DNA from: Cynocephalus volans
Lineage: Eukaryota; Chordata; Mammalia; Dermoptera; Cynocephalidae
Reading direction: 5' to 3'
DNA: 64,000 bases
Assembly: GCF_027409185.1 (NCBI RefSeq)
Contig: NC_084469.1
Span: 35,529,293-35,593,292 of the forward strand
In this document: in pieces, positions 35,601-46,785 of the stretch
Layout of the letters: every line of letters begins with the position of its first letter
Numbering within the stretch: the first letter of the stretch is position 1
Position numbers and translations under genes: made by a program
The notes under the pieces: model-generated
What the model saw: only the letters and a program-made list of their open reading frames with translations
The model's database searches: none
Told to the model about the DNA's origin: nothing

Positions 35601-36986
35601 ATTTTATTTTAATCTTTGATAATTTGATAGTTTTTAAAAAATCACATTTAATTTGCAATTTTTTGTGTTGAGTATCATGCGTTTATTGAATGTTTGTCTT
35701 TCCTCTTTTGAGCATTGAGATTTAAGTCCTTCTGTCCTTTTTTTCTATTGAGCTATTGGTTTTCATATGGTTGGGATGATCGAACAATCTCCATATCAAG
35801 AATCTTGGTTAATTTAGGGCTGGCCCGTTAGCTCAGTTGGCTGGAGCGTTGTGTTCCAATACCAAATCAAGGGTCCGGATCCCCGGACTGGTCTGCTGCC
35901 AACAAAAAAAAGAGAAGAATCTTGGCTAATTTAATAAGTGAAAGTGACATTTCATTGTTATCTCAAGTGTGCATTCTTTGGTTATTAATGGGCCTGAACA
36001 TTTTCTCATATTTGATTATATTTCATCTTTTGTGAATCCTTAGTTCATCCTGTTTTGTCATTTTTCCCCAGGCGGTTTTAAGCTGTGGACAAATCACCCG
36101 GCCTTTGGGGTGGCCAAGATATGCTTCATCCTGGCCCTGGGGCTGGGCTTCGTCCTCACAACCTGGTTACACCTGCCGTACCTACCCGGTCTTCAGAGGA
36201 TACCCTCCTTTGGCTTCATTGGGACCATACTGAGCTCCTGTGAAGGTGCCCCCTAGCTCTGGAAAAGGTCCTTAGTTCCCCTAACCCACATCTTCCTGGG
36301 CATTTCTCCCTCTGCTCTGGGTGTGGTTCTGTGGGTGTTACACCATTTCCCAGGCACCGGAGCGGTGGAAGGGAAGGGGCTGGGTGCTCCCTGTGTGGTG
36401 ATGGGAGCTGTGGTTTGTGGCTGTGGCTCGGCTGATGAGGAAGAGTCCCTGTGGGATTCCTGGATGCGAATAAGACCTCTCCTCTTCCTGTCTCCCAGTC
36501 ATCTTCGTTTTCTTCACCCTCATGTTGTTTCCTATTAACCTCTGGATCTTCGAGGTGGAGAGCAATGTATCAATACCCATCGGCCAGAGCTACATCATTG
36601 GCTGGTTGGTGTTTATCCTGTATGTCACCTTGTGTGGTGAGTGGCTAGGAGGGCCCCGTGGGAAGGAGGGGACATGGGTGGTTCAGGGAACAGAAAGGGT
36701 GGAGGGAAGGGGCTGGCCATCCCCAGGGATAGTTTCCTGGGGACGCATCTTCCCCAGGGGCCTCACTCTGCTTGTCACTCTCCCACTCTTGACTTTCCTC
36801 TTCCCTATCCCCTGTCCTTTCCCAGCGACCCTTTGCTACGTCAACCATAAAAGTTTCTGGAGTGTGATTCTGGGTCGTCCCTCTGGCACCATGTCCTGCA
36901 GCCCTACATCCAGCTCAGAATCAGACTCTTTAAGTGAGCAGACTGTCTTAGACACTGCTACCAAAGGAGAAAGTCCTGGATCCTGA
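32660..36986 (+). CDS. ODF4: outer dense fiber of sperm tails 4
   Basis: Four coding exons, 32660-33122, 36072-36245, 36499-36636 and 36826-36986, are all joined in phase 1 and give 311 aa. Human ODF4 is about 257 aa as I recall it; exon 2 here adds 58. Recognisable stretches are HSVLPFQWRVTHS, VLASELSLIAFILMLV, MLFPINLWIFEVESNVSIPI and NHKSFWSVILGRPSG. Membrane segments: about 89-105 (exon 1), 170-189 (exon 2), 200-227 (across the exon 2/3 join) and 244-258 (exon 3), a claudin/PMP22-like four-pass layout. The N-terminus is polar and the C-terminal 50 residues Ser/Thr-rich. The start has two adjacent ATGs (32660, 32663). The exon 2 donor GAAG|GTGCCC is weak and the exon is symmetric, so skipping would keep the frame. 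Family knowledge: a testis-expressed protein of the sperm tail. Confidence 0.93.
34662..34744 (+). mobile_element. CYN SINE monomer with TSD
   Basis: GGCTGGCTGATTAGCTTGG begins a single tRNA-Ile-like unit ending CCAGCCAGCT. GTATTATAGCAA occurs on both sides (34650-34661 and about 34745-34756) as the duplication. It lies in ODF4 intron 1, inside old L1. Confidence 0.85.
35817..35916 (+). mobile_element. CYN SINE monomer with TSD
   Basis: GGGCTGGCCCGTTAGCTCAG starts the unit, and the A-rich tail AACAAAAAAAAGAG ends it. The flanks AATCTTGGTTAATTTA and AATCTTGGCTAATTTA differ at one base. It lies in ODF4 intron 1. Confidence 0.85.
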
Positions 36987-37191
36987 GGAAAGAAAGGATA
37001 CAGCCCTGTATATGTTTCTGAACTCCTGGAACCAAGTCCTGTCCTCTCATCTGAATCCCTCTCCTCATCCTTTCCCCCGGCCTTGAACAGGTTGGCCCTC
37101 ATCATTGCAAGGGATGGCGAAGGGAGCACTTGGGGCCAGCTTTGCGTGCCTTTTCCTCGTCCCTGCCTTGCCCATAGCTAAGTGGATGTGG

Positions 37192-37197
37192 AATAAA
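37192..37197 (+). promoter_or_regulatory. ODF4 poly(A) signal
   Basis: AATAAA lies 206 bp past the stop codon and is followed by the T/G-rich stretch TTGTCTGTCTCTTCTTG, a normal cleavage context. It gives ODF4 a short 3' UTR. Confidence 0.8.
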
Positions 37198-37199
37198 TT

Positions 37200-38045
37200 G
37201 TCTGTCTCTTCTTGATCATGTCTGGCTGTTGTTGAGGTAAAGCTGGAGGGAGGGAGATGAAGGGAGAAAGAGCAAGTTTGTTGTCCGGTTCTTCCTGCCT
37301 TTTGGCACTTGTTGGTCCCTAAACCTGCCCAACCTCTGCCACAGCACACTAGGACACAGGCAAACACCTCCTGAGAGCTCATCCCTCTTTATACTCTGTT
37401 TTCCCAGCCCAACATTTGCTAGTTAGTGGGTAGTGGGAGTTTAGGAGAGAAAGAACACTTATGAACTTGGCTGATTCACAATGAAGGAAGGATTCAAAAG
37501 CCAAATGACCCCAGTGTAAGAGGCAGGCTAAACGAGGGCACCATAGGGAGTTTAGTTGTACTGAATGAGTGGTCAGCCCAAGTGCGTGGTCTGGGCAGCA
37601 ATCGCACCCTCTGTGCCCAGCTCAGATGTCTGAGAATTCACAGAGCCCCATGTCCTGGATCCCACCACCACCACACCCAACATCCCCCTCCACCCTGGCT
37701 GCTATAGCTCTCCACCCAAGCCTCCCACACCCTGTAACACCAGGAATAAAACACGACAAGAAAGGAAAGCACTAGGGTTTGGTCCAAGACAAGTTGCACA
37801 TTTGGATTATTAACCCAGTTTCATGAAGATACGCAGCGGCAGTGCTGGCAATGCCCACTGGGATTCAGACATCTTGCTCAGAGAGGTCAGCCTCTCAGGA
37901 GAGCATCCACGGCTGGTCTTTGTCACCTGCATCCCTTCCAATGGAACCATGCCAGCCAGCTACAGGAGTGCAGGGACAAACATGACTGGATTAGACATGT
38001 TAAAAATACATAGATTAGGTTGAACTATATAATACTGCAGTTTTA
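37200..38045. other. intergenic, unique-looking
   Basis: No gene or named repeat was found. A minus-strand 105-codon frame (37065-37382) overlaps the ODF4 3' end and has no recognisable features. Confidence 0.45.
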
Positions 38046-38222
38046 TTTTTTTATTTTTATTTTTTTAAAGATGACTGGTAAGGGGACCTTAACCCTTGGC
38101 TTGGTGTCGTCAGCACCACGCTCTCCCATGAGAGCTAACCGGCCATCCCTGTATAGGGATCCAAACCCATGGCCTTGGTGTTATCAGCGCCACGCTCTCC
38201 CGAGTGAGCCACAGGCCGGCCC
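38046..38222 (-). mobile_element. CYN SINE dimer with TSD
   Basis: A T-rich tail, the module GATGACTGGTAAGGGG and two tRNA-like units ending CAGGCCGGCC. AATACTGCAGTTTTA is present at 38031-38045 and 38224-38238 as an exact duplication. Confidence 0.9.
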
Positions 38223-38721
38223 TAATACTGCAGTTTTAGCAGGTAAATGTTGGCAATTTCACATGGTTCAACCTAATGTATATGACTGTTTTCTATTTTA
38301 TTTGAGTCCCTTTTAAGATTCTTAGTCTTACCATACCAATTGGCAGTTGTGGAATTCCTTCCTAACCTAGTTCTAAGCAAATATATTCCGAGCAAAGAGC
38401 CTAATATGTGTGCTTGGAATTAGGCAGAACAGACATTCCACAAATCTCTACTCTGTATCCCTCTTGTACTCCTCCCCCTGGTAGCTAACAAGGATTTGTT
38501 GGAGGACTTATTGAATTAGTCATCCTCGGGAAAGGGATACCAAATAAAGGACTGTCATGATCTTTGCCTTAGAGAGATATATAATCTAATTGGAGAATGT
38601 GACTTTGTGATTTTGTAGGGGTCACAAACTCAAATGCCTACAGAGGCTAGGCAGGTAACATAAATAAAGTGGGCCACTCCCAGTCTATATATAATTTTCC
38701 CCTTTTGATAATGACCTAGTG

Positions 38722-39650
38722 CATTAGTTATTCATTGCTGCATAACAAATTCCCCCAAACTTGTGGCCTAAGCTAAAAAATATTTATCATTTCACAGAGT
38801 ATCTGAGGGTCAGGAATCTGGAAACAGCTTAGCTGAATAGTTCTTTTTAAAAAACAGCTATTTTTTAAAATTGATAAATAAAAATTTTATATATTTATCA
38901 TATACAACACGATGCTTTGAAATATGTATACATTGTGGAATGGTTCAACTGAGCTCATTAACATATGCATCACCTCATGTACTTGTTATTTTTTGTGGTG
39001 AGAACCTTAAAAATCTACTCTCTCGGTGTTTTTCGATATACAATATATTGTTATGAACTACATTATTAACTATGTAACCATGTTATACACTAGACCTCCA
39101 TCCATCCACTGATGGACACTAGTTTGATTCCATATCTTGGCGACTGTGAATAATGCTGCAACAAACGTGGGAGTGCAGACATCTCTTCAACATCCTGATT
39201 TCATTTCCTTTGGATGTATATATACCCAGTAGTGGGATTGCTGGCTGTAAATGGTTCTTGCTCAGGTTCTCTCATGAGGTTACAGTCAGGATGTTAGGTG
39301 GGACTGCAGTCATCTGAAGGCTTGAGTGGAGCTGGAGGATCTATTTCCACTATGAGTCACTCATGGCTGTCGGCAGGAAGCCCAGTTCTTTGCCACATGG
39401 GCCTTTATGGGCTGCTTGAGTATTCAGAGCTAACTTCCCCCAGAGTGAGCTATCTAAATGACAGCAATGAGGAGGAAGCCCCAGTGCCCTTTATGACCTT
39501 GTCTTGGAACAAATATACTGCCACTTCCACCACATCCTATGTGTTGAAAGCAAGTCACTAAGTCCATCCCACTGTCAAGGAGAGGGGAATTCAGCTTCAC
39601 TTTTTCAGAGGAAGAATATCAAGAATTTGTGGATATATTTTAAAATCACC
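38722..39650 (+). mobile_element. ancient interspersed repeat split by an L1MA-like fragment
   Basis: The outer family equals that at 23631: GCATTAGTTATTCATTGCTG, 'CATCTGAAGGCTTGAGTGGAGC', 'CACATGGGCCTTTATGGGC', 'CCCCAGAGTGAGC'. Between about 38850 and 39245 it is interrupted by a minus-strand L1 3' end (AAATTGATAAATAAAAATT, then CCATCCATCCACTGATGGAC and CCCAGTAGTGGGATTGCTGG). The L1 piece lacks sequence between its 3' UTR and ORF2 end. Confidence 0.65.
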
Positions 39651-39779
39651 ATAGTCTGCTCTCTGGTCACAAATTATTTATACTCCTCCCTGTACAAAAT
39701 ATACTCACTTCTCCAAAAGCCCCCGGAAGTCTCATCCCATTACAGCATCAATCAGTTCAAAGTTCCAAATCTTGCCATC

Positions 39780-40177
39780 TGTTACAGGCTGTATTGTATC
39801 TCCCAACACTAAATTCATATGTTGAAGCCCTACCCCTCTATAGCTCAGAATGTGACTGTATTTGGAGACAGGGTCTTTAAAGAGGTGATTAAGTTAAAAT
39901 CAGGTTGTTGGGGTGGGTTGTAATCCAATCTGACTGTTGTCTTTATAAAAAGAGGAGATTAGGACACACCGAGAAACACAGGAATATGTGTGCACAGAGG
40001 ACACACAGAGAAGGAGGTCATTGCAAGCCAAGGAGAGAGGCCTCAGAAGAAACTGAACTTACCTGCACCTTGGTCTTGAACTTTTAGCCTCCAGAACTGT
40101 GAGAAAATGAATTTCTGTTGTTTAAGCCCCACAGCCTGTGGTCCTTTGTTATGGCAGCCCTAGCAAACTACTAAACA
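39780..40177 (+). mobile_element. MLT1-like LTR
   Basis: TGTTACAGGCTGTATTG...CATATGTTGAAGCCCTA...'CCTCCAGAACTGTGAGAAAATGAATTTCTGTTG'...'TATGGCAGCCCTAGCAAACTACTAAACA' is a near-complete MLT1-type LTR in + orientation. Confidence 0.8.
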
Positions 40178-41381
40178 TCTAAATTAAATCCTGGTATGGA
40201 TGAGGCTCTTTGGGTGTAACTCCTTAAGTACAGCTCCTCTTGACCTAGTACTGGTGAACTAAAGAGACAAGTGATCTTCACCCCACATACCCAAAATACA
40301 ATGGTGGGACAGTCAAAGGAGCAGCATTACAGACATTATTGTTTATAAGAGGGGGGAAATGAGAGGCACACAGGAATCACTGGTTGGTGGCAATTCTGAA
40401 AGTCAGCTGGGAAAATGTTGCAAGTTCCTAGATTAGGTAAATCCACAGAGCAGAAAGTAGATTAGCGGTTGCCAGGGGCTGGGGGAGGGAGAAATGGGAG
40501 TGATTGCCAACAGATACAGCGGTTCTTTCGGGGGTGATGAAAATGTTCTGGAATTGGACAGTGGTGATGGTTCACTAAATATGGATATGCCGAATATACT
40601 AAAACCAGTGAGTTGTGTACTTTAAAATGGTGAATTTTACGGTATGCAAATTATATCTAAGAAAAGGGGTAGGAGGCGACATGGAGACTCACTCCTGGGC
40701 AGAAGTAGGACTGAGTCCTAATTAAAGAACTTTCAACATTTTCCCAGCTGGACTTCATGTAACGGGCAGGTGCAACTCAGCTCCATGGATTATTGCTGTA
40801 ACAGATATTTATCATTTGGGGCTGCTCGGAATTCATGTACTTTTCCTATTTGGAGAGAATCTCAACATAGGTGAGAGGTGGATATTTGCTTCCAAATACA
40901 GAAGCTTCAGGAGGGGAAGACATGCCCTTGCCCAGCTCTTAGGCAGCTGAGCCCAGACGTATGACTAAGCTTGGTCACCTGTGACTTTGTATCCCTTATG
41001 TTATGTTCAAAGAATCAAAGGAATATTGAAATAACTCCAGTAGATGCAGCATCCTATGTCCTTTAGCAGAAGCGACAGGGCAATAGTATAGGGACCAGCA
41101 CAGGTTAGCTCTTCTCCTAGACAACTCTCCTGTGGCATGACTACGGCTGTAGTTCTGATTGCTCAGTCTTCGTTGCTTCTTACTTCTTCTCCAAGCCTGT
41201 TCTTCAGCCTTCTACATGTTATCTGATATCCTTCCTTTTGAGCTTGAATCAACCAGGGTTGATTTCTGTTGCATGCAACCAAAATCCTTAACTAGAGTAT
41301 TTGCCAGAGCTTCTGACTTTTCAAGAGATGCCCCCAAACTAGATATTTATGTAAATTCTGATATTTAAAAATTTATTTCAA
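40178..41381. other. intergenic with L1 tail fragment
   Basis: A + strand L1 3' end lies at about 40440-40670 (GGTTGCCAGGGGCTGGGG, 'GATGAAAATGTTCTGGAATTGGAC'). The rest is unassigned and carries no exon that I can support. Confidence 0.5.
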
Positions 41382-41386
41382 TTGAG

Positions 41387-41992
41387 TGTCTTAGTACATT
41401 TGTACTGCTATAACAAAATATCTGAGACTGGGTAACTTATAAAGAACAGAAAGTTATTTCTCACAGGGCTGGCCTGTGGCTCACTTGGGAGAGTGTGGTG
41501 CTGATAACACCAAGGCCCCGGGTTTGGATCCCTATGTAGGGATGGCCGGTTACCTCACTTGGGAGAGCGTGGTGCTGATAACATCAAGTCAAGGGTTAAG
41601 ATCCCGTTACCAGTCATCTTTAAAAAAAAAAAAAAAGAAAGAAAAAAAGTTTTCTCACATTTCTGGAGTCTGGGAAGTCCAAGATCAAGGCGCCCGCAGA
41701 TTGAGTGTCTGGTGAGGGCTCACTCTCTGTTTCCAAGGTGGTGTTGGCTCGCCGTGTCCTCACGAGGTGGAAGGGGCCAAAAAGGAAGGAACACTGTGTG
41801 CTTACATGACAGAAGAGATAGATGGGTCAGGCAACTCTCTGAAGCCTCTTTCTAAGGCCATTAAACCCATTCACAGGGCAGACCACTCATGTCTTGATCA
41901 CTTCCCCAAAGGCCCCACCTCTTAATACCATCATCTTGGCATTTAAGTTCCAGCATGAATTTTGGAGGGACACATACATTCAAACCATATCA
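41387..41992 (-). mobile_element. MaLR-type LTR with 5-bp TSD, split by a CYN dimer
   Basis: The unit begins TGTCTTAG and ends ATATCA, flanked by TTGAG at 41382-41386 and 41993-41997, the 5-bp duplication expected for MaLR/ERVL. Its minus strand carries the MLT1/MST end (CTTGGACTTCCCAGACTCC). It was inserted in an old L1 3' end and later received a CYN dimer. Confidence 0.85.
41466..41648 (+). mobile_element. CYN SINE dimer
   Basis: Two tRNA-Ile-like units and the module TTACCAGTCATCTTTAAA with an A/G tail. The flanks AAAGTTATTTCTCACA and AAAAGTTTTCTCACA mark an imperfect duplication within the MaLR LTR. Confidence 0.85.
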
Positions 41993-43080
41993 TTGAGGTC
42001 TAGTTAACATACAATAAAATGGACAGATCTCAAGAGGTTAGTTTGATGAGATTTGTCAGTTGTATGCATCTATAAATTACTACCCCAACCAAGATCTAGA
42101 ACATATCTATCACTCTGGAAAGCTCACTTGTGCCCCTTTCCAATCAATTCATAACCCTCTCCCACAGGCAACCACTCTGGTTTGTATCACTATAGATTTA
42201 TTTTGCCTGTTCTTGGACTTTGTATAAGTGGAATCACACAGCGTATACCGTTTTGTGTCTGGCTTCTCTTTCATAACATATTTGAAAGTCATCCATGCTT
42301 TTGCACATGTTAGTAGTTGTTCTTTTTTATTGCTGAACCTTTTTTCATTGTATAAATATATACAATTTATTCATTCTCCTATTGATGGGCATTTAGGTTT
42401 TTAAAATTTTTAAATTATATACAAGGCTGATATGAACATTCTTATGTAAGTCTTTTTGTGGACATGTTTTCATTTCTCTTGGATAAATACCTAGAAATGA
42501 AATTGCTAGAGCTTAGGGTAGATGTATGTTTAACTTTATAAGAAACTGCCAAACAGTTTACAAACAGCCAATGTGGTTACACCTTTTTTCATGTCTACCA
42601 GCAATATACAAGAGGTACAGCTGCTCCATATCCTCACCAACATTTAGTGTCACTTTTAAAAACATTTTTAGCCAGTTCTAGTGAATTTGAAATGGTACCC
42701 AATTGTAGTTTTAATTTGCATTTTCCTGATGCAAATTATATTCATGCAACCAATGATGTTGAGCACCTTTCATGTGCTGACTGGCCTTTTATTTGGTGAA
42801 TTCTTCCATTTCTTTATTGGATTGTTTGTTTTTTTATCGTTGATTTTTAGGAGTTCCTTATATACCCTGAACGCAAGTCTTTTGTCAAATAAATATGCTG
42901 CAAAATTTTTTTCTTAGTTTGTGGTCTTCATTTTCTTAATGGTGTCTTTTGATAAAAAGTTGTTTTAAAATTTTGATGAATTCCTATTTATCAATTTTTT
43001 AATGGTTAGTGTTTTTCTGTGTCCTGTGTTAAGAAATCTTTGCCTATGCCAAGGTCCTATTTTCTTCTGGACACTTTATG

Positions 43081-43180
43081 GGGGCTGGCCAGTTAGTCAC
43101 TTTGTCAGAACTTGTTACTGATTACACCAAGGTCAGGGATTCAGATCCCAGAACTGGCCAACTATCAAAAAATAAAATGC
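43081..43180 (+). mobile_element. CYN SINE monomer
   Basis: GGGGCTGGCCAGTTAGTCAC to CAGAACTGGCCAACT with an A-rich tail. ACTTTATG flanks both sides (about 43072 and 43188). Confidence 0.7.
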
Positions 43181-43525
43181 TCGCCTAGCCACTTTATGAA
43201 TCTGGGTTTTACATCTGAGTCTATGATCCATATCAAATCAATTTTTACGTATGGAGTAAAATAGAAATCAAAGTTATTATTTTGCCATAGGAATATCCGG
43301 TTGCTGCAATAACATTTGTTTAAAAAGACTCTTCCTTTCCCTGTTGGATTTGCTTGGCACCTTGGTTGAGAATCTATTGCGTGTATATTTGTGGGACTGT
43401 TCTGTCTATCCTTATGCCAATATTGCACTGTTTCAATTATGTAGCTTTGTGGCAAATCTTAAAATCACACAATGTAAGTCCTCCAACTTTGTTATTCTTT
43501 TTCTGTTATTTTAAAATTTATTCTT

Positions 43526-43622
43526 TATTTTTTTGTGGTTGGTGGGTATGGGGATCCAAACCCTTGACCTTGGTGTTATCAGTACTGTGCTCTAACCAAG
43601 TGAGTTAACCGGCCAGCCGGCC
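43526..43622 (-). mobile_element. CYN SINE monomer
   Basis: The reverse tRNA-Ile unit is marked by GACCTTGGTGTTATCAGTAC and GAGTTAACCGGCCAGCC. The terminal GGCCAGCC is duplicated (GGCCAGCCGGCCAGC). Confidence 0.8.
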
Positions 43623-44756
43623 AGCTCTTTTTCAAGTTTATTTTTTGATATTCTAGAACCTTTGTCTTTACACATAACTCTTAAAATTAGCTTATACATT
43701 TATTCAAAAAAGTCTACTAAAGTTTTCATAGGGATAGCGTTAAATCTATTATCAAGTTAGGAAGAATGCCATCTTAACAATATTGAGTCTTCCAATCTAT
43801 GAACACAGTATATAGCTCTCCATTTTTTTAGGTTTTTTAAAATTTCTTTTAGCAATGCTTTGTAGTTTTCAGTGGCAAAATCCTATGCATCTTTTGTTAG
43901 ATTTATTCTTAGGCATTTGACTTTTTTATGCTATAGTAAATGCCATTATTTTAAATTTTCTAATCAATTATTGCTAGCATGTAAAAATATAATTGATTTT
44001 TGAATATTAAATCTGTATCCCCTGACCCTGCTAACTTTCATGGTTCTTGTATATCTGTTTAAGAATCTATAACACTTTGTGCATATACAACCAAGTGACC
44101 TGTCAATAGTGACACTTTTACTTTGTCCCTGATATTTATGCCTTTTGTTTCTTATTCTTGCATTGTTTTACTGGCTAGTACTACGATGTTAAATAGAACT
44201 GGTGAGATACATATCCTTGCCTTGCTCCTGATCTTAGGCGAGTAGGCTTTAATCTTACACCATTATATATGACAGTTGTAGGGTTTTTGTAGATGACTTT
44301 TATCAAATTGAGATGCCCTTTATCTTCATTCTAATCGGAGTTTGTCAACTGGCTCATTTTTTAAAATCATGAATAGATACTGAATTTTGTTAAATGCTTT
44401 TTCTACATCTATTGAGATAATCACATAGTTTTTCTCTTTTCTGTTGCTAATGGTATATATTGGCTTTTTGAATGTTAAAACAAATTGCATTCTTGGGGTA
44501 AACCCCACTTGGCCATGATGAATTAACTTTATTATAAATTGATGATTTGCTTTGTTGATATGTTAAGCATATTTCCATCTATTTTCATAAGGAACATTAA
44601 TCTATAATTTTCCCGAACTATTTTTGCCAGGTTTTAGTGTCATCAGTGTCACACTAGTCTCATAAAATAATCTGGAAAACGTTCCCTGTTTATTTTCTGA
44701 AAGAGTTTGTATAGAATTATTTCTCCCTTACCTATTTGGTAGGATTGAAAAAAGCC

Positions 44757-45423
44757 AGTTGTGGTAGATTGGTATTGTGTCAGTTCAGTTAAACTGAAAC
44801 TGTTTTCCAAAAGTCTCTTCTCTCGACTGCTTCAGGTTGGCTTGAGCCACAGAGACATTTTGTATGAGGTTTGGAAGTAGATGTGAAACAGCAACCATCT
44901 TCCCTTTGTACGGGAAAGGTTGGGGCAAGGAACAAGGGACTGTTTCGGCTCATTCATATTGACACTTATTTTCTGGCTCACCTGGTTGCCCTGGGGGAGG
45001 CCCCCAGGCCCCCCAGTTCTTTCATCTCCTGCCAGATTCTCTGCCAGGTTCTCCAAATCCTGGGAGAAGTTTATGTTCAACTCCATGATCAAAGACACAA
45101 GCTTCTTTTGCAGGGCACCCCCATCATCAAAATTGGAGGCTTGGAGGCAGTAAGAGACCAACCCAGGTATCAGTCTGTCCTCAGCAGTTCTGGCTCAGCC
45201 TTACAGCTTCCATTTATTTTTTGCTCTCCTATTTCACGTCTTCCCTTCTCGACTGCCTGCTCTGAGAACTTCAGGTTCCAGAACCAGGCACAGAAACTAC
45301 AGCCTCCCGGACTGTTTAACTGGCTCCCCACTTGTGTAAGGTCAAATCCCTAAAATGAGTGCCTTATTATCTATGGCACCTAGTGGTTCTGCTTCTCTTT
45401 TTGAACCTTGACTGATATACCCA
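44757..45423. repeat. unclassified insertion inside old L1
   Basis: L1 sequence stops near 44757 and resumes at about 45424 (CCATGGAACCATCTGGACC). The insert ends 'TGGTTCTGCTTCTCTTTTTGAACCTTGACTGATATAC', like the ends of several old LTR and MER elements. It is open in one + frame for 160 codons (44871-45353), but the frame shows no known domain. Confidence 0.4.
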
Positions 45424-46574
45424 TGGAACCATCTGGACCTGTTATTGAGCCCATCCACTGACTTTCTCATTTCAGTTATTGTACTCTTCAGTTCTAAAAT
45501 TTCCATTTGACGGTTCTGTATATCTTCTGTTTCTTTGCTGAAACTTTCTATTTTTTTTCCCCATTTATTTCAAGTGCGTTTGTAATTGCTCCTTGAAGCA
45601 TTTTTAGGATGGCTGCTTTAAAATCCTGGTTAGAAAATTCCAACATCAGTGGCACCTCAGGGCGCTTCCTGAGGTGGCTCGGTGGTCATTGCTGGGCTGG
45701 CTGCGGTCATCAGGGGGCGTGGCTGAGGCCCAAGGCCCTCCCTCTACCCTGGCTTGGGAGCCCAGGGGGCTTCTGGTCCTTCTAGGTTTTATAGGTGTTC
45801 TTTAGTGGTATTAGAACTTTACTGCTTAATATCAAACTTTGTCTCTGGTCAGTGGATATTCTGTTTTTTCTTTCCTTTCTGTGTTGGATTATTTGCTGTT
45901 CCCACCACTTAAACTCTGCACTGGAACTAATTTGTTGTCCTTTGCTTACTTCTTAAATGGGGGACCTTCCTGTGGGGACCAGCACTTGAGCCCTGTTGTT
46001 GAGCTAAATTATTGCTTTGCTGCTGATTCTCTGGGGAAGAAGTGTTGTATAAATGTAAATTAGGTCAAGTTGGTTGATAATGTTGTTTAAGTCTATTGTC
46101 TTTACTGATATTTTTTGAACTACTCGTTCTATTAATTACTGAGAAGGGTGTTAAAGTCTGTAAGTATGATTGTAGATTTATTTATTTCTCCTTTAGCTCT
46201 GTCAACTTGTGCCTCAAATATATTGAAGCTCTATTTTCAGGTACAAACACATTTAGGATTGTATGTTTTTCTGGATGAATTGATCTTTTTATCATGATAA
46301 AATACCTTTGTTTAGTCTGGTAATACCCCTGGTTTTGAAGTATACATGGTCTGATATTAATATAACCATATGCAATTTCTTATGCCTAGTATTTGTATGG
46401 TCTATATTTTCTATCCTTTTACTTTCAACTTATCTTTTTTGTAACTGAAGTGTTTCTTTTTCATTTATTTATTTTTTCTTTATTTTTTAAAATACTTTTT
46501 ATTATTATTTTATTTTTTAAATTTTATTTTGTCGATATACAATGTGGTTGATTATTGTGGCCCATTACCAAAAC

Positions 46575-46609
46575 CTCCCTCCCTCCTCCCTCTCCTCCCT
46601 CCCACCCAA
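46575..46609 (-). repeat. L1 3' UTR polypurine tract (possible G-quadruplex)
   Basis: In L1 sense this reads GGGTGGGAGGGAGG followed by further GGA/GGGA blocks, giving four or more G3 runs within about 35 bases. The truncated copy at 24.8 kb keeps a similar tract. G-rich tracts are a known feature of mammalian L1 3' UTRs. Confidence 0.6.
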
Positions 46610-46785
46610 CAATGTCCTTTCTGTTTGCTTGTCGTATCAACTTCAAGGAACCGTAGTTGTTATGTCTTCTTCCCCGCTGCCCTGGGTTTTTTTTGTGTGT
46701 GAATTTATTTATTTATTTTTAGCTCCTGTCCCACCAATAAGTGAGAACATGTGGTATTTCTCTTTCTGTTCCTGACTTGTTTCAC

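Larger units (their letters stand above)
33780..36050. other. ODF4 intron 1 repeat cluster
   Basis: The large first intron (33123-36071) is mostly repeats. A MIR in reverse lies at 33870-34010 (TTTACAGAAAACTGGGACTCAGAGAG), a short truncated CYN piece at about 34206-34262, and old L1 minus-strand remains between 34280 and 35720 (GATTTCCCAAGGTGGGTTTACTGGATC; CATTGCTGGGTCAAAGGGCC). A (TA)n run lies at 34831-34852. Two CYN monomers are annotated separately. Confidence 0.6.
41998..46443 (-). mobile_element. old L1 (3' UTR through endonuclease region), host of the younger L1
   Basis: On the minus strand it runs from a 3' UTR (41998) through ORF2. A reverse-transcriptase remnant with [13 protein letters not shown] lies at 44326-44508. 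It then continues toward the 5' part at 46443. It is broken by CYN monomers near 43081-43180 (+, TSD ACTTTATG) and 43526-43622 (-), and by an unnamed about 0.66-kb insertion at 44757-45423 that ends AACCTTGACTGATATAC. A short piece of the same L1 continues at 52669-52702, after the younger element. Confidence 0.7.

Noticed and set aside
44871-45353. 160-codon + frame as a gene
   Set aside because: It lies wholly within an insertion in old L1, shows no domain or splice context, and overlaps a minus-strand frame of similar quality.
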